A DNA stretch of 64,000 nt, taken from assembly GCF_000935025.1 (NCBI RefSeq), contig NZ_CP010836.1, forward strand, positions 1,178,001 through 1,242,000, in the 5' to 3' direction. The translations under genes were made by a program, and so were the position numbers. A model generated the notes under the pieces. It was given only the letters and a program-made list of their open reading frames with translations, was not told the DNA's origin and ran no database searches. This document shows, piece after piece, positions 43,584-52,943 of this stretch. The stretch comes from Sphingomonas hengshuiensis. Lineage in GTDB: Bacteria; Pseudomonadota; Alphaproteobacteria; Sphingomonadales; Sphingomonadaceae. Position 1 is the stretch's first letter. Each line of letters starts with the position of its first letter.

Positions 43584-44516
43584 TTAGCGCGTCCGCCGAC
43601 TCGCGTGCATCGCCAATTGCTGCTCTGCCTTCCGGCGCCGAGCGAGGCGTTCCAAGGATTCCGTGGCATAGCGTTCGCTTCGGTCGAGTTCCGCGGTGCG
43701 GCGGTACAGTTGCTCCGCCTTGTCATAGTCTCGATCGGATTCGGCGCACAGGCCGAGATTGAACAGCGTCGGAGCATGATTGGGGACGAGATAATCCACT
43801 TCGGTCCACAGTTTGCAGGCGGACGCCACATTGCGCTTGGTCGCCGCAATGCCGTTCTTGAAGGTCTTCTTGGCTGCGCCCTGCAGGCCGGATGTGCCTT
43901 CCTTGACGCGGATATCGGTTCGCACCTGCGCCGGGGCAAATTCGAAGCGCAATTCGCGGGCGGCATTCGATATCAGGCTGGCGATGACAACCTCGACCGG
44001 CGCGACATTGTAGGTCTGCGGACAGATCAGATTCGACGTCACCGAGGGCTTGCTCATCGAATAGAGCCGCTCTCCCCGCGGGCTGACGACGGACAATGTA
44101 TAGGTGAGCGTGACGGATCGACGCGTGCAGCGGATATTGACGACTCGCTTCTCGATGCACTTTCCCTTGTCGTTCTTCGCTACGCACTCGGTCTCCTGAA
44201 CAATTTCGACATTGTTTTCGACCGAACTATAGGCGCTGCCGGTCACCGTACCGTCCGCCCTGGGTCCGCCGCCGCCGACGAAGATCTGGTAATAGGCTTC
44301 GCCGCGCACCGAGACGTTGCGCAACTGCTGCTCGAGTTCGAGCGCCAGCGACGAACCGTCTCGTCCGTTGAACGATCCCATCCGGAGCGTGTTCAATATG
44401 GCCAGATTGTCGCTGCCGGCCGGATAGACCGCTTCGATCGGCAGTGTTTCCGCGTGCGCGGGAACAGCCGCCGCCATCGCAGCGAAGAGCACAACTGGAA
44501 GTCCGGACTTTCGCAC
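43584..44516 (-). CDS. Exported TPR-like protein of envelope cassette
   Basis: A 310-residue protein. The GTG start at 44516 has a strong AGAGGGGG site and opens a signal peptide ending in AHA-E (residue about 23); the longer open frame upstream is not used. The middle part resembles CsgG-like or lipoprotein-type beta domains (a Gly-rich FVGGGGPRADG loop, then strands). The C-terminus (about 240-300) has a tetratricopeptide-like pattern (APTLFNLGLCAESDRDYDKAEQLYRRTAEL). The protein probably works in the periplasm with its cluster neighbours. The domain assignments apart from the TPR are weak. Confidence 0.6.
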   Translation of the reverse strand: MRKSGLPVVLFAAMAAAVPAHAETLPIEAVYPAGSDNLAILNTLRMGSFNGRDGSSLALELEQQLRNVSVRGEAYYQIFVGGGGPRADGTVTGSAYSSVENNVEIVQETECVAKNDKGKCIEKRVVNIRCTRRSVTLTYTLSVVSPRGERLYSMSKPSVTSNLICPQTYNVAPVEVVIASLISNAARELRFEFAPAQVRTDIRVKEGTSGLQGAAKKTFKNGIAATKRNVASACKLWTEVDYLVPNHAPTLFNLGLCAESDRDYDKAEQLYRRTAELDRSERYATESLERLARRRKAEQQLAMHASRRTR

Positions 44517-44671
44517 GAGAACCCCCTCTGTAATATCCGTTGGCATATTGCCCGTTGCTACGAGCGAGACAGTCTTCAACTCGACGGTTACCTTAGCGCC
44601 ATCCTGTTTGTCCGCAATCCCCGGCGCAACAGTTCCCTGCCGCAAGAGAAGCTTTCGACGAACGCAGTACA

Positions 44672-46012
44672 CTATTGCTGGGTCGCCGATACCGACAGGG
44701 CCGGCTTGGCAGGATCGGACGAAAGCTGCACCTCTTCGTCCTTGACTTCCCCCTTCAGCGTCTCGCCCTTGATGGTGAATTCGAAATCCCGCGCGCCGGC
44801 CAGGGGCATTTCGGGTTTGAACTCCTTGGCTGCGTCGGAGCTCGATTTCCACTGCTGCGCGAAGCCCGACTTGTCGGAGATGATCTTGCAGTCTTCGTCG
44901 GTCTCGCAAATCATCGTGCCGGACATCGGCGTGACGCTGGCATTGCTGCCGAGCAAGGCAAAGAAGGAATAGACGAGGTTGTTCCGGTCGTCCCTGGCGA
45001 CGACCATCTGCACCGACTCGGGTCCTGCGTCATATTCGACGCGCCCGGCAAATTCGAGCGACTGGACCGGCGGACGGGTCGCCACGGTGGGCACGCTCGA
45101 GCCGAAATAGGCCAGCTTCGCGCCCTGGCCGAGGATGAAGCCGCCCAGATACTCCTTTTCCTTCAAGGCCGACCCTGGCGGCTGGACCAGGTAGACCTCG
45201 GAGAATCTGAGCACTTGACCGACCTGCTTGGCGGACGCGATCCCCCTGAATTTGGGGCTTTCATTGGCCTCCGGGCCCTTTTTGCCGGCCTCCGGGCTCA
45301 TTTTGCTCGCCTCCGCCCCTTCTTGACCGGCCTCCGGGCCATCGTACCGGAACCGCGACAGGTCTGACACCAGGAAGATCCGCCGCGCGGATCCCTCGGC
45401 TGGCTCGAGCAGCTGCTGCGACGCCGCGAGCGACTGGACAAGCGCCGAGCTCGCGAATGGGCCGCCTGTGGATTTTCCGGCACCGTCCAGCTCACCAGCG
45501 GATGCGAAGATCGCGGCGAGGAGCGACTCCGTGAACTTGCCGCCGGCGTTGGTGACTTCGGCCAGGGGATCGCCCGAGGTCCATTTCTCCCAGCCGCTGG
45601 TGCCCGCAAGCACCTTCGCCTGCTCGTCGATGGTCAGGCCGGGGACGCAGCCGGTGAAAATCAATCGCCCGGCGGACCCGTCGGCCGGCAGGACGATCAG
45701 CGAGACTCGCTCGCGCGGCGCGATCATTCCGCTTGGAAGCCCGCGGTCGGGGCCGACGACGGACAGCAACAGCTCGCGAATGAAGCCGTTCTGCTCCCGA
45801 AATTCCTCGGGAGAGCTGGAGGGCTTCATCGCGACGGCATCGATGACCACGAAGCTGTGGCGCTTCGAAGGCGGCAGGTCGTCGATGTTGCAATAGGCTT
45901 CTTCCCGGTCGGTACCGGAAACGGCGCGGCTCTTCTTGTCCTTCTCGGGTCCGCACGACGCGAGCACTGCCGCTGCTGCGAGCGCGACGATCATCCGGAG
46001 TCTCAACATCAT
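44672..46012 (-). CDS. Lipoprotein with vWA-like region
   Basis: A 446-residue protein with a lipobox (VLASC, Cys20). Residues about 50-220 suggest a von Willebrand A-like fold: the first strand FVVIDAVAM, SLIVLPAD, and RRIFLVSDLSRF; but the classical DxSxS motif is not intact. Residues about 225-250 contain short imperfect Glu/Ala/Gly/Lys repeats, then a C-terminal beta-rich part. The start overlaps the stop of the coiled-coil membrane protein gene (ATGA). The likely location is the outer or inner membrane facing the periplasm. Confidence 0.6.
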   Translation of the reverse strand: MMLRLRMIVALAAAAVLASCGPEKDKKSRAVSGTDREEAYCNIDDLPPSKRHSFVVIDAVAMKPSSSPEEFREQNGFIRELLLSVVGPDRGLPSGMIAPRERVSLIVLPADGSAGRLIFTGCVPGLTIDEQAKVLAGTSGWEKWTSGDPLAEVTNAGGKFTESLLAAIFASAGELDGAGKSTGGPFASSALVQSLAASQQLLEPAEGSARRIFLVSDLSRFRYDGPEAGQEGAEASKMSPEAGKKGPEANESPKFRGIASAKQVGQVLRFSEVYLVQPPGSALKEKEYLGGFILGQGAKLAYFGSSVPTVATRPPVQSLEFAGRVEYDAGPESVQMVVARDDRNNLVYSFFALLGSNASVTPMSGTMICETDEDCKIISDKSGFAQQWKSSSDAAKEFKPEMPLAGARDFEFTIKGETLKGEVKDEEVQLSSDPAKPALSVSATQQ

Positions 46013-47280
46013 GCCTCCGCCTTGTAGAGATACAACCGCGCCGCGGCGAATTCCGCTAGGCTGAGATCTTCGGAATCGTCGTCCGGAAACGATTGTGCCG
46101 TGTTCTTCTTAAAGCGCAAATCACCGCTTTTGGGCCTGATCGCCTGCCGAAGCCGATTGCGATACTCAGTCAAGAGGCCAATTACCCGGTTATCCTGCTC
46201 TTCCAGTTTATTCAGCTCTCCCAGCAGCTCTGCGAAACCATCCATTCCATCCATTTGCCGGGCTTTATCCTTGATCCTACGATTGTCCAAGTCACGCTTT
46301 TCGATCAGTTTCTCCCTGGGATCGTATACATTCTTCTTCTTTAGTTTCGCCAGCCGCTCCTCGGCTTCATTCAGTTTTTCAGCCAGCTCTGCGAATTCGG
46401 GGTTAGGGTCATATTGTTTCGCGGTGGTCAGGACGCCGATAAGGTATATGGCAAGATTGAATCCAACCAGCTGAATAACGATCAAAAATATATTCGGAGC
46501 ATCCTTGCCAATTAGCTCCGCTCGTTGCACATCTTCCTGTAGACCAATGTATCTTATAGCAAAAACTATCGCCAAGATGATGAACAGCGCAATAAAGCCG
46601 CCGGCGGTAATCATAATGTTCTTTTGTCGTTCCTGGCGGCCGGCTTCCATCCAATATCCACGCTCGGCCAGCCCCTTTCCGAGAAAATGAACACCAAAAG
46701 CTACAACCAGTACTATCACCAGTGTAACGCCTAGAGATATCAACCCGCTAGGAAGTACTTCGATTAGATTTGAATAATTGAAAATTCCTTCGATGATGCC
46801 GGCAAGAGCGGGCGGCGCGGATTTTATGAAGAAGCTTCTGTTGATCGCGTCTCGCCCTATTTCCGCTTTCATCTTACTATATTCTGATCGCAACTGTCTC
46901 TTGCTGCTCAAGTCCGAACCGTACTGCTGCTTGAAGTCAGTATAGAGTTTGCTGATATCCCAGTTCAGTTTTCGTTCGAGGCGATCCTGCTCGATCGAAT
47001 ATACGATCCCCGTGATGTCGCCTCCCCGGTCGCCCAAGCGAAACTTCCTCGCTTGCTGTTCGATCTCGCCCAGCATCTTTTGCCGGGCGGGGACGACGTT
47101 GAAGGCCATCCAGCTGTTCATCTCCGGCGTAAGGTTCTCGCTCCACGAACCCGGGTCGCCATCGCCGGTAAGGACGATGTCTTCTTCGTGCATCGCCTCA
47201 CCAGCGATCTTCCCGAACAGGTCGGCAGCGATCTTGCCTTCCTTGCTCAAGTCGAGATTAAGATATTCGTCACCAGTCAT
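46009..47280 (-). CDS. Inner-membrane protein with three helices and coiled-coil tail
   Basis: A 423-residue protein starting after a run of G ending GGGGGGGAACTTC. Residues 1-165 are soluble and charged. Helices lie at about 178-200, 222-245 and 265-290. Residues about 300-400 form a long charged coiled coil (FAELAEKLNEAEERLAKLKK). No known family was recognised. The layout (short-loop membrane bundle plus long cytoplasmic helix) is loosely like MotA/ZorA-type proteins but without their sequence signature. It overlaps the vWA-like lipoprotein gene and follows the OmpA gene by 21 bases. Confidence 0.6.
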   Translation of the reverse strand: MTGDEYLNLDLSKEGKIAADLFGKIAGEAMHEEDIVLTGDGDPGSWSENLTPEMNSWMAFNVVPARQKMLGEIEQQARKFRLGDRGGDITGIVYSIEQDRLERKLNWDISKLYTDFKQQYGSDLSSKRQLRSEYSKMKAEIGRDAINRSFFIKSAPPALAGIIEGIFNYSNLIEVLPSGLISLGVTLVIVLVVAFGVHFLGKGLAERGYWMEAGRQERQKNIMITAGGFIALFIILAIVFAIRYIGLQEDVQRAELIGKDAPNIFLIVIQLVGFNLAIYLIGVLTTAKQYDPNPEFAELAEKLNEAEERLAKLKKKNVYDPREKLIEKRDLDNRRIKDKARQMDGMDGFAELLGELNKLEEQDNRVIGLLTEYRNRLRQAIRPKSGDLRFKKNTAQSFPDDDSEDLSLAEFAAARLYLYKAEA

Positions 47281-47301
47281 GAAGTTCCCCCCCCCGAATA
47301 T

Positions 47302-48318
47302 TCATTTGCTAGCGCTTGCAAGTTCAACCTGTCGATTCACGGGATTGATAACAAGCCTCGGTGCATTGCGCGGAATGACCACCACCCTGGTCGGTGCCTC
47401 TGGCGCCGTTTCCCGAGTGCTGTTCGATTGGCCGATCGGTTCGCGTCCACGGCCGGAAGGAGCGGTTGGCGGCCTGGTCGGCGAGCGTGCAGTCACCCGC
47501 TGGCGTTTCGCTCGCACAGTGACTTGGCGCGTCGGTCCGGGGTCCGGACTGACCACTCGCGTCGCTACATAGCCGGGCAGCATCAGGAGGCTGGCCAGGC
47601 ACTTGGCGCTTTCCGCGGTGCTTCTCGAGTGGCAAAGATCCGGGTCCGCCAGCCATACCGCGATGGGTTCGGGCTTGGCGGAGAAGAGAAATTCGATGCG
47701 ACGATTTTGCCCCCAGGCGACTTCGTCTTCCCCGGCCACCAACGGCAGGTCCTCGCCGAAGCCGATCCGCCAGACCATGCTCTGATTGATGCCGTAGCGG
47801 AAGATCGTCGTTGCCACTGCGTCTGCCCGATTGATCGACAAGGCCTCGTTGTAGTCGGGATCGCCGCGGCGATCGGCGTGCCCCGCAACGAACAACGTCA
47901 CGTCCGGGGGCTCGCGCCGCAGCGACTCGGCGATGATGCTGGCGATCTCCCGCGCTTCGGGCCGCAACTCGCTCCTCGCCGTGTCGAAGAAGACGCGGTC
48001 CGGGAATACGACCCGCAGCACAGGGATATCGACTCCATAGCCTTCAGGCAGCCGGAAGCGCGGAATTACGGTTTCGAAGAACTGCGGCCGCTCGTCCGGC
48101 GGCAAGTAGGATGACAGGCGCTGCAAGCGCTTGATACGGTCGCAATGCTCGAGCGCGACGGTCCCCTGCCACGGGGCGACGCGTCCCCGATGTTTCGCGT
48201 CGAGCAATGATCGGCAGTCATCTGGCAAGGCGCCAACAGGTCTGGAGGATTGCGCCAGCAGGGGCGTGGACAAAACCATTGCGATTGCGAAGAACAGGGC
48301 CGCCGTGATTTTCCGCAT
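47302..48318 (-). CDS. OmpA family peptidoglycan-binding protein, first gene of cassette
   Basis: A 338-residue protein with a signal peptide (residues 1-22, LLAQ). An OmpA/MotB C-terminal-type domain lies at about 105-215: VFFDTARSELRPEAREIASII, then FVAGHADRRGDPDYNEALSINRADAV and the NRRIEF end. The C-terminal 100 residues are a Pro/Arg/Ser-rich disordered tail. It should bind peptidoglycan and tether the complex made by the following four genes. It has no N-terminal beta-barrel, unlike OmpA proper. Confidence 0.8.
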   Translation of the reverse strand: MRKITAALFFAIAMVLSTPLLAQSSRPVGALPDDCRSLLDAKHRGRVAPWQGTVALEHCDRIKRLQRLSSYLPPDERPQFFETVIPRFRLPEGYGVDIPVLRVVFPDRVFFDTARSELRPEAREIASIIAESLRREPPDVTLFVAGHADRRGDPDYNEALSINRADAVATTIFRYGINQSMVWRIGFGEDLPLVAGEDEVAWGQNRRIEFLFSAKPEPIAVWLADPDLCHSRSTAESAKCLASLLMLPGYVATRVVSPDPGPTRQVTVRAKRQRVTARSPTRPPTAPSGRGREPIGQSNSTRETAPEAPTRVVVIPRNAPRLVINPVNRQVELASASK

Positions 48319-48800
48319 AGCCTGAAGATTCCACCTCAGTTTTTTGACCGGCCAGCTTTCTTATTTAGATGTAGCCGATCCGAGTCAACGACGGTGGTGG
48401 TTCAGTTAGTTTAGCGGAAATCAGTATGCTGCGGCGCCCGCATCTTTGTAAGGTCGCCTCGCGGAATATCCCACACTGAATGTTCGGAGAATTCGGGGAT
48501 GTGATATGCAGAACGCCCGGCCTTGGGCTCGTGCTCAAAGTCGATCAAGGCTTGAGCTGTTACCCAGAGCTGACATTGCTCACGGACTAAGCCACTGAAT
48601 AAACAATTCAATGTACAACAAAATCGCTCTTTTTTTATGGCAGCTTTCGGGCCTGAGCGGCCCGAGGCTGAATGACGAGGATTTGGGTCGGGAGCCGCCG
48701 GGCGGCTTCGCGCCCCAATTACAGTCGTCTAGCTGCAGCAACGAAGACGCCGAAAGCGGACATTCGATCACGCCGGACAGAATCGAGACTGGGTGTCGAT
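48319..48800. other. Intergenic between divergent envelope cassette and defence-like cluster
   Basis: This gap should hold the promoters of both divergent units. On the minus strand 48411-48611 there is a 66-codon open frame with protein-like composition (FEHEPKAGRSAYHIPEF) but only a TTG start; it may be a gene fragment. Nothing else is supported. Confidence 0.4.
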
Positions 48801-49514
48801 ATGCAGCTGCGGATATGCGAAGAGACACTGAACGCACCGCCCGCCTATGGAGATCGTGTGGACTCACTCCTAACGGATTTGGAGCGCTATGGCTGGTGCC
48901 GGTTTGCTACAAGCTTGGAGTGTGAGGCGGAGATCGCTCTCGCCGCCGACCGAGCAGCCGAGCTTCTAGGCCGCCCCACCTCCGGGCGAGCTGGCGCAAC
49001 TCAAGAGGCGATTGTTCCCCGCGTTCGGACAGAAGCGCATCCCCGCTCTCAAAGCGCCACGCATGGTCTTGACGCGCTTCCGCTCCATGTCGAGCTGAGT
49101 CACAGGTCGGTGCCTTGCAGATACGTTGTTCTGGGCTGTGCCGATCCCGGGCACCCCGGCAGCGCTACGACGACTTTGGAATGGCGGACACTTGGATTTA
49201 CGGCTGATGAGATCGCTCTGCTGAAGGGCGCACCGCTGCTAATCCGGAACGGGCGAAGGTCATTCTACTCAACGGCCCTCCCCCGTGATGGACGCTTCCT
49301 TCGCTACGATGGCGAATGCGTAGAAGCGGTCGATGCGAGGGGCCACGCTGCCCTTGAGGCGATCCGAGCTCGTCTCTCGTCGGTGACACCCACTGCGCAC
49401 TGCCTGCAGCGAGGTGAGGTTTTGGTAATCGACAACTGGCGGATGCTGCACGGGCGTGAAGTCGTCGCCGAACACAGCGGACGAAGGCTTACGAGGAGAC
49501 TGGTGGATGCCTGA
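48801..49514 (+). CDS. TauD/2-oxoglutarate dioxygenase-like protein
   Basis: A 237-residue protein. ALPLHVELSH in the middle resembles the HxE/D iron-binding motif of clavaminate-synthase/TauD-like Fe(II)/2OG dioxygenases. LVIDNWRMLHGREVV ... RRLTRRLVD near the C-terminus supplies the distal His and the 2OG-binding arginine in the expected order. The N-terminus is short for the family. The ATG at 48801 is chosen; longer in-frame starts exist upstream. The end overlaps the start of the HEPN/zinc-ribbon gene by eight bases, so the two are co-translated. A hydroxylase in a defence-like operon is unusual. Confidence 0.6.
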   Translation: MQLRICEETLNAPPAYGDRVDSLLTDLERYGWCRFATSLECEAEIALAADRAAELLGRPTSGRAGATQEAIVPRVRTEAHPRSQSATHGLDALPLHVELSHRSVPCRYVVLGCADPGHPGSATTTLEWRTLGFTADEIALLKGAPLLIRNGRRSFYSTALPRDGRFLRYDGECVEAVDARGHAALEAIRARLSSVTPTAHCLQRGEVLVIDNWRMLHGREVVAEHSGRRLTRRLVDA

Positions 49515-50442
49515 CGACGTTTTCATCGCGATCAGCGGAGAGGCGCTTCATGCCAAGTCCAAGGTCTACATCGGTCGCGCAATGGCACGAAAGGCGGCTG
49601 AGGATCTCGACGAATACCAGTTGTGGGCGTCGCTGGCGCTGGAACTGCTTGGCAAGGCAGCGCTGGCTTACCGACATCCCAGCCTAGTAGTGGACCCGAC
49701 GAACTGGAAGTCACTGTTCGTGGCGGCAGGCGTTAACGTGACCACCGACGTGAAGACGATCACTGCCAAGACCTTGTTTGAACGGTTGGCACATCTCGTA
49801 CCGAGGTTCGATCCGTTGATGCACAAGTTTTGCATGGATATCTCGGAACGGCGAAATGCTGAGCTGCACTCTGCCGACATTCCGTTTCGCGCCATGCGCC
49901 TTGGGGCGTGGGAGGCAAGATACTGGCATGCCTGCGATGCGATACTCCGTGCCATCGAGTCGTCGCTTGAGGATTGGCTGGGCGCTGATGCGGAAGCACC
50001 GAGGCAGATCGTTGCAGAGGCGGCCGCAGCGAGTGATGCCGCCGTGAAGCTCAGGGTGGAAACGGCAAAAGCTTGGTTCGCCGGGTTGAAAAAGGCGGAG
50101 CGGGAAACGCTCGCACAAGAGGCGGACGGTATGATGCCTATCGATCAGGTCGCCAGCTTCGCAGTTGCCTTCGACCAGATATGGATCGAGACCTGCCCCG
50201 GATGCGGCTGTCGCGCCTTCTTGGCCGGCGATCAGACGGGCGAGGACATCAAACAGGAGAACGACGAATACGCGATGTGGGAGATCGTGGAGCGTGAGTT
50301 CGTCGGCGACGAATTTAGGTGCCCGACCTGCAAACTCGTCCTTCTAGGCGGCGATGAACTCGATTCAGCGGGCATAGACTATATCCACACCGACGAGGTC
50401 GAGCGCGAGATGGAATACGAGCCAGACTATGGAAACGATTAG
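49507..50442 (+). CDS. HEPN-like protein with C-terminal zinc ribbon
   Basis: A 311-residue protein. The N-terminal helical domain carries ISERRNAELHS, with R116-N117 and H121 forming the R-x4-H HEPN signature. A helical linker follows, and then a zinc ribbon with CPGCGC (Cys230, 233, 235) and CPTC (Cys272, 275), ending in an acidic tail. HEPN domains with this motif are often RNases activated during phage or plasmid conflict, and the ribbon could sense or bind nucleic acid. It is coupled to the dioxygenase-like gene before it and 184 bases before the GHKL-nuclease gene. A second HEPN plus zinc-ribbon protein is encoded at 54251-55282. Confidence 0.65.
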   Translation: MPDDVFIAISGEALHAKSKVYIGRAMARKAAEDLDEYQLWASLALELLGKAALAYRHPSLVVDPTNWKSLFVAAGVNVTTDVKTITAKTLFERLAHLVPRFDPLMHKFCMDISERRNAELHSADIPFRAMRLGAWEARYWHACDAILRAIESSLEDWLGADAEAPRQIVAEAAAASDAAVKLRVETAKAWFAGLKKAERETLAQEADGMMPIDQVASFAVAFDQIWIETCPGCGCRAFLAGDQTGEDIKQENDEYAMWEIVEREFVGDEFRCPTCKLVLLGGDELDSAGIDYIHTDEVEREMEYEPDYGND

Positions 50443-50626
50443 CGGCGGACCGATTTAACCAAATCGCCTCTTTTTGACGTCAGATTTGCCTCCGACATTC
50501 GGTCGTTCGGTGCTGACAGCGTCCATTCCAAAGGCCGCCATTTGGGCAGCCACGCCGCTTGACCTGTTCGTAGGCGCCGGTCAAAACGGCTGCAGAATAC
50601 GGCCCCTTGGTGAACAGCACACGAAC

Positions 50627-52756
50627 ATGACACTCGATATCCGGGGCAGCATCAAAAATACGAGGCTCAGCAAGAACCGCTATGTCGTGTTCGAAGAGCT
50701 GATCTCGAACGCGATCGACTCCTTCCTTATCCGCAAGAAGGCCGAAGGAGCGGTGGCGCCGCTATCGATCCTGATCGACGTCGATTTCACGGCGGCCGAC
50801 CTGCTCGGCGAGCGCGAAGCGATGGCGGTCGCGTGCGCGGACAATGGCTGCGGGCTCGGCGACGAACAGCTGAAAGCCTTCCTTACCAAGGACACCTCCT
50901 ACAAAGATGACCTCGGCATCGTCGGCATCGGCAAGTGCAAGGGTGCAGGGCGCATCCAGTTCTTCCACCATTTCGCCGAGATGGCGATCGACACCCGGTA
51001 TCGCGATGGCGACGATGTCTGCCGCCGCACGATGCATTTCGCCGAGCCGCGCAAACAGATCGAGTTCGATGATTTCACTACGGTCGCGGCGCCGGGCGCC
51101 GATCTCGGCACGACAATCCGCCTCGAGCAGCTCAAGGAGCTCGTGCGCGAGCGCGTTTTCCAGAATGAGCGGCTGAGCGAGATTTTCGCCGCGCCGACCC
51201 TCCGCCGCGTCACACTCGTTGCCTTCCTGCAGCGCCTCGTCGGACTTGCCGATGAGCTGGGCGATTTCGAGATGCGGTTCCGTACGCACCACTGGACGCA
51301 GGGGGAGAAGATCGAGTGGCTGCGCCGCGCGGATCTGCCGGCGATCACGCGCGAAGTTCCGGTCCAGGTCGAGGAGCACGATCCTCGGAGCGGAGAAGCG
51401 CTCGGATCGCACCAGCTTTTCACGCTGTCGCACTACCAACTCGACGCGGCAGACTATGATCTGCCGCGCAACGCTATCGCGTTCTGCGCGAAATCATCAC
51501 CGGTCAAAGACATCACGGCTTACTATCTGCGGACCAAAACCGAGCAGCGCAGTCCGGTCGGCGGCTTCCATCACATCGTGCTGATCGAAGGCGAATATCT
51601 TGACGGCCATGTGAACGAGCAACGCGACGATTTCGACGACATTCCCGAAGAGGTCGGCACAGGCGGCCTCTTCGGGGGTGAGAAGCTCTCTTACGCGGCT
51701 ATTCACGAGGCGATCGACCCGGTGATCGAGGAGATGGTCGCGCCTGCGGACTGGAAGAAGGAGGAGGTCCTCAAGGATATCCTCGAACAGTTCGGTGTCG
51801 GTGTGGGCATGCTCGCCGATACCGAAACGCGAATCCGACATGGCGACAGCGCGCAGCAGGTCGTCGAGCGGGTGCTACGCAAATATCAGGAGCGCGTGAT
51901 CAACGCGACGGCGGAGATCTTCGACCTCAAGGAGGACATCATCAACACCCAGCCGGATACCGACGAATTCCGGACGAAGATCAATGAGCTGTCGTGGAAA
52001 TATACCGCATCGCTCAAGGATTTCGACATGGCGAACCTATCGCAGCTGATCGTCCGGCGCGCTGCGATCGTCGAGATCCTTGATCTCGCGTGCCGCAAGC
52101 AACTCGCAATGCAGGCGAGCACGGCGACCGGCAAGCGCCGCGACGAGCGCATCATTCACAGCATCTTCTTTCCGATGCGCAAGGACAGCACTGAATTCGC
52201 CGACCATGACATTTGGCTGCTTAGCGAGGAGTATCAGTATTTCGACCATATCGCGTCGGATAAGCCGCTCGCGCAGATACCTTGGTCAGAAACGGAGAAA
52301 ATCTTTGACAGCGATATCGACGCGGAGTTTCGAAAGCTCCTGCAGAAGCGCGCCGATGACAATGCCGGTAAGCGGCCCGATATCGCGCTTTTTAACAAGG
52401 AGGGATCGGCGATCATCGTCGAGTTCAAAGCACCCGATGTGTCGCTCGATGATCATATCGGCGATCTTTTCGAATATGCGCATCTTCTAGCCGCCAAATC
52501 GCATGGCAAGCTGCGCAAATTCTATTGCTATCTGATCGGCGACACGGTCAATCCGCTCAGGCTCAACAACTGGATTCCGTTTCCGGACGGGAAGGGGTAT
52601 TTCCAAGCGAGCACAATGCTCGATCCGGTAACCCGCGCACCGCTTGGCGAGATCTACTCCGAGATGCTTTACTATGACGATGTCGTCGCGCGCGCGAAGA
52701 AGCGGATCGCGGTCTACCAGCAGAAACTGAAGATCGATTTGCGCAGCGGGCGCTGA
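50627..52756 (+). CDS. GHKL ATPase (MORC-like) fused to PD-(D/E)XK-like nuclease domain
   Basis: A 709-residue protein. The N-terminal GHKL ATPase has an N-box FEELISNAIDS (Glu24, Asn28, Asp31), a G1 motif ADNGCG (Asp72) and a G2-like GIGKCKGAG (about 100-108), as in MORC/MutL/Hsp90. The middle is a transducer-like and helical region with a coiled coil (about 400-480). The C-terminus has PDIALF (Asp585) followed by VEFK (Glu599, Lys601), the spacing of a PD-(D/E)XK nuclease core. ATP-driven clamp plus nuclease is a defence-type design. The ATG at 50627 is chosen because homology starts there; the frame is open from 50474. Confidence 0.75.
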   Translation: MTLDIRGSIKNTRLSKNRYVVFEELISNAIDSFLIRKKAEGAVAPLSILIDVDFTAADLLGEREAMAVACADNGCGLGDEQLKAFLTKDTSYKDDLGIVGIGKCKGAGRIQFFHHFAEMAIDTRYRDGDDVCRRTMHFAEPRKQIEFDDFTTVAAPGADLGTTIRLEQLKELVRERVFQNERLSEIFAAPTLRRVTLVAFLQRLVGLADELGDFEMRFRTHHWTQGEKIEWLRRADLPAITREVPVQVEEHDPRSGEALGSHQLFTLSHYQLDAADYDLPRNAIAFCAKSSPVKDITAYYLRTKTEQRSPVGGFHHIVLIEGEYLDGHVNEQRDDFDDIPEEVGTGGLFGGEKLSYAAIHEAIDPVIEEMVAPADWKKEEVLKDILEQFGVGVGMLADTETRIRHGDSAQQVVERVLRKYQERVINATAEIFDLKEDIINTQPDTDEFRTKINELSWKYTASLKDFDMANLSQLIVRRAAIVEILDLACRKQLAMQASTATGKRRDERIIHSIFFPMRKDSTEFADHDIWLLSEEYQYFDHIASDKPLAQIPWSETEKIFDSDIDAEFRKLLQKRADDNAGKRPDIALFNKEGSAIIVEFKAPDVSLDDHIGDLFEYAHLLAAKSHGKLRKFYCYLIGDTVNPLRLNNWIPFPDGKGYFQASTMLDPVTRAPLGEIYSEMLYYDDVVARAKKRIAVYQQKLKIDLRSGR

Positions 52757-52943
52757 TAGGGCGAATCTCGGAAAGCAGTACAAAGCCAGAATTGAACCCG
52801 CGATTGCGCCCTGTGATGGTGCCCAAGTCAGCAAGTCAGCTTCTTCCAGAACATGTCAAAAAGCTGTCTGCAGTTGATGCTGTGGACGGCTCTCCACCCC
52901 TCCTGCGGTAGTATCGCGGGGTTGAGCTGGAAGGAGAGTCGCC

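Noticed and set aside
46009..47280. Assignment of the three-helix protein as ZorA or MotA
   Set aside because: The general layout is similar but the MotA/ExbB signature seen in the protein at 14417-14956 is absent here.
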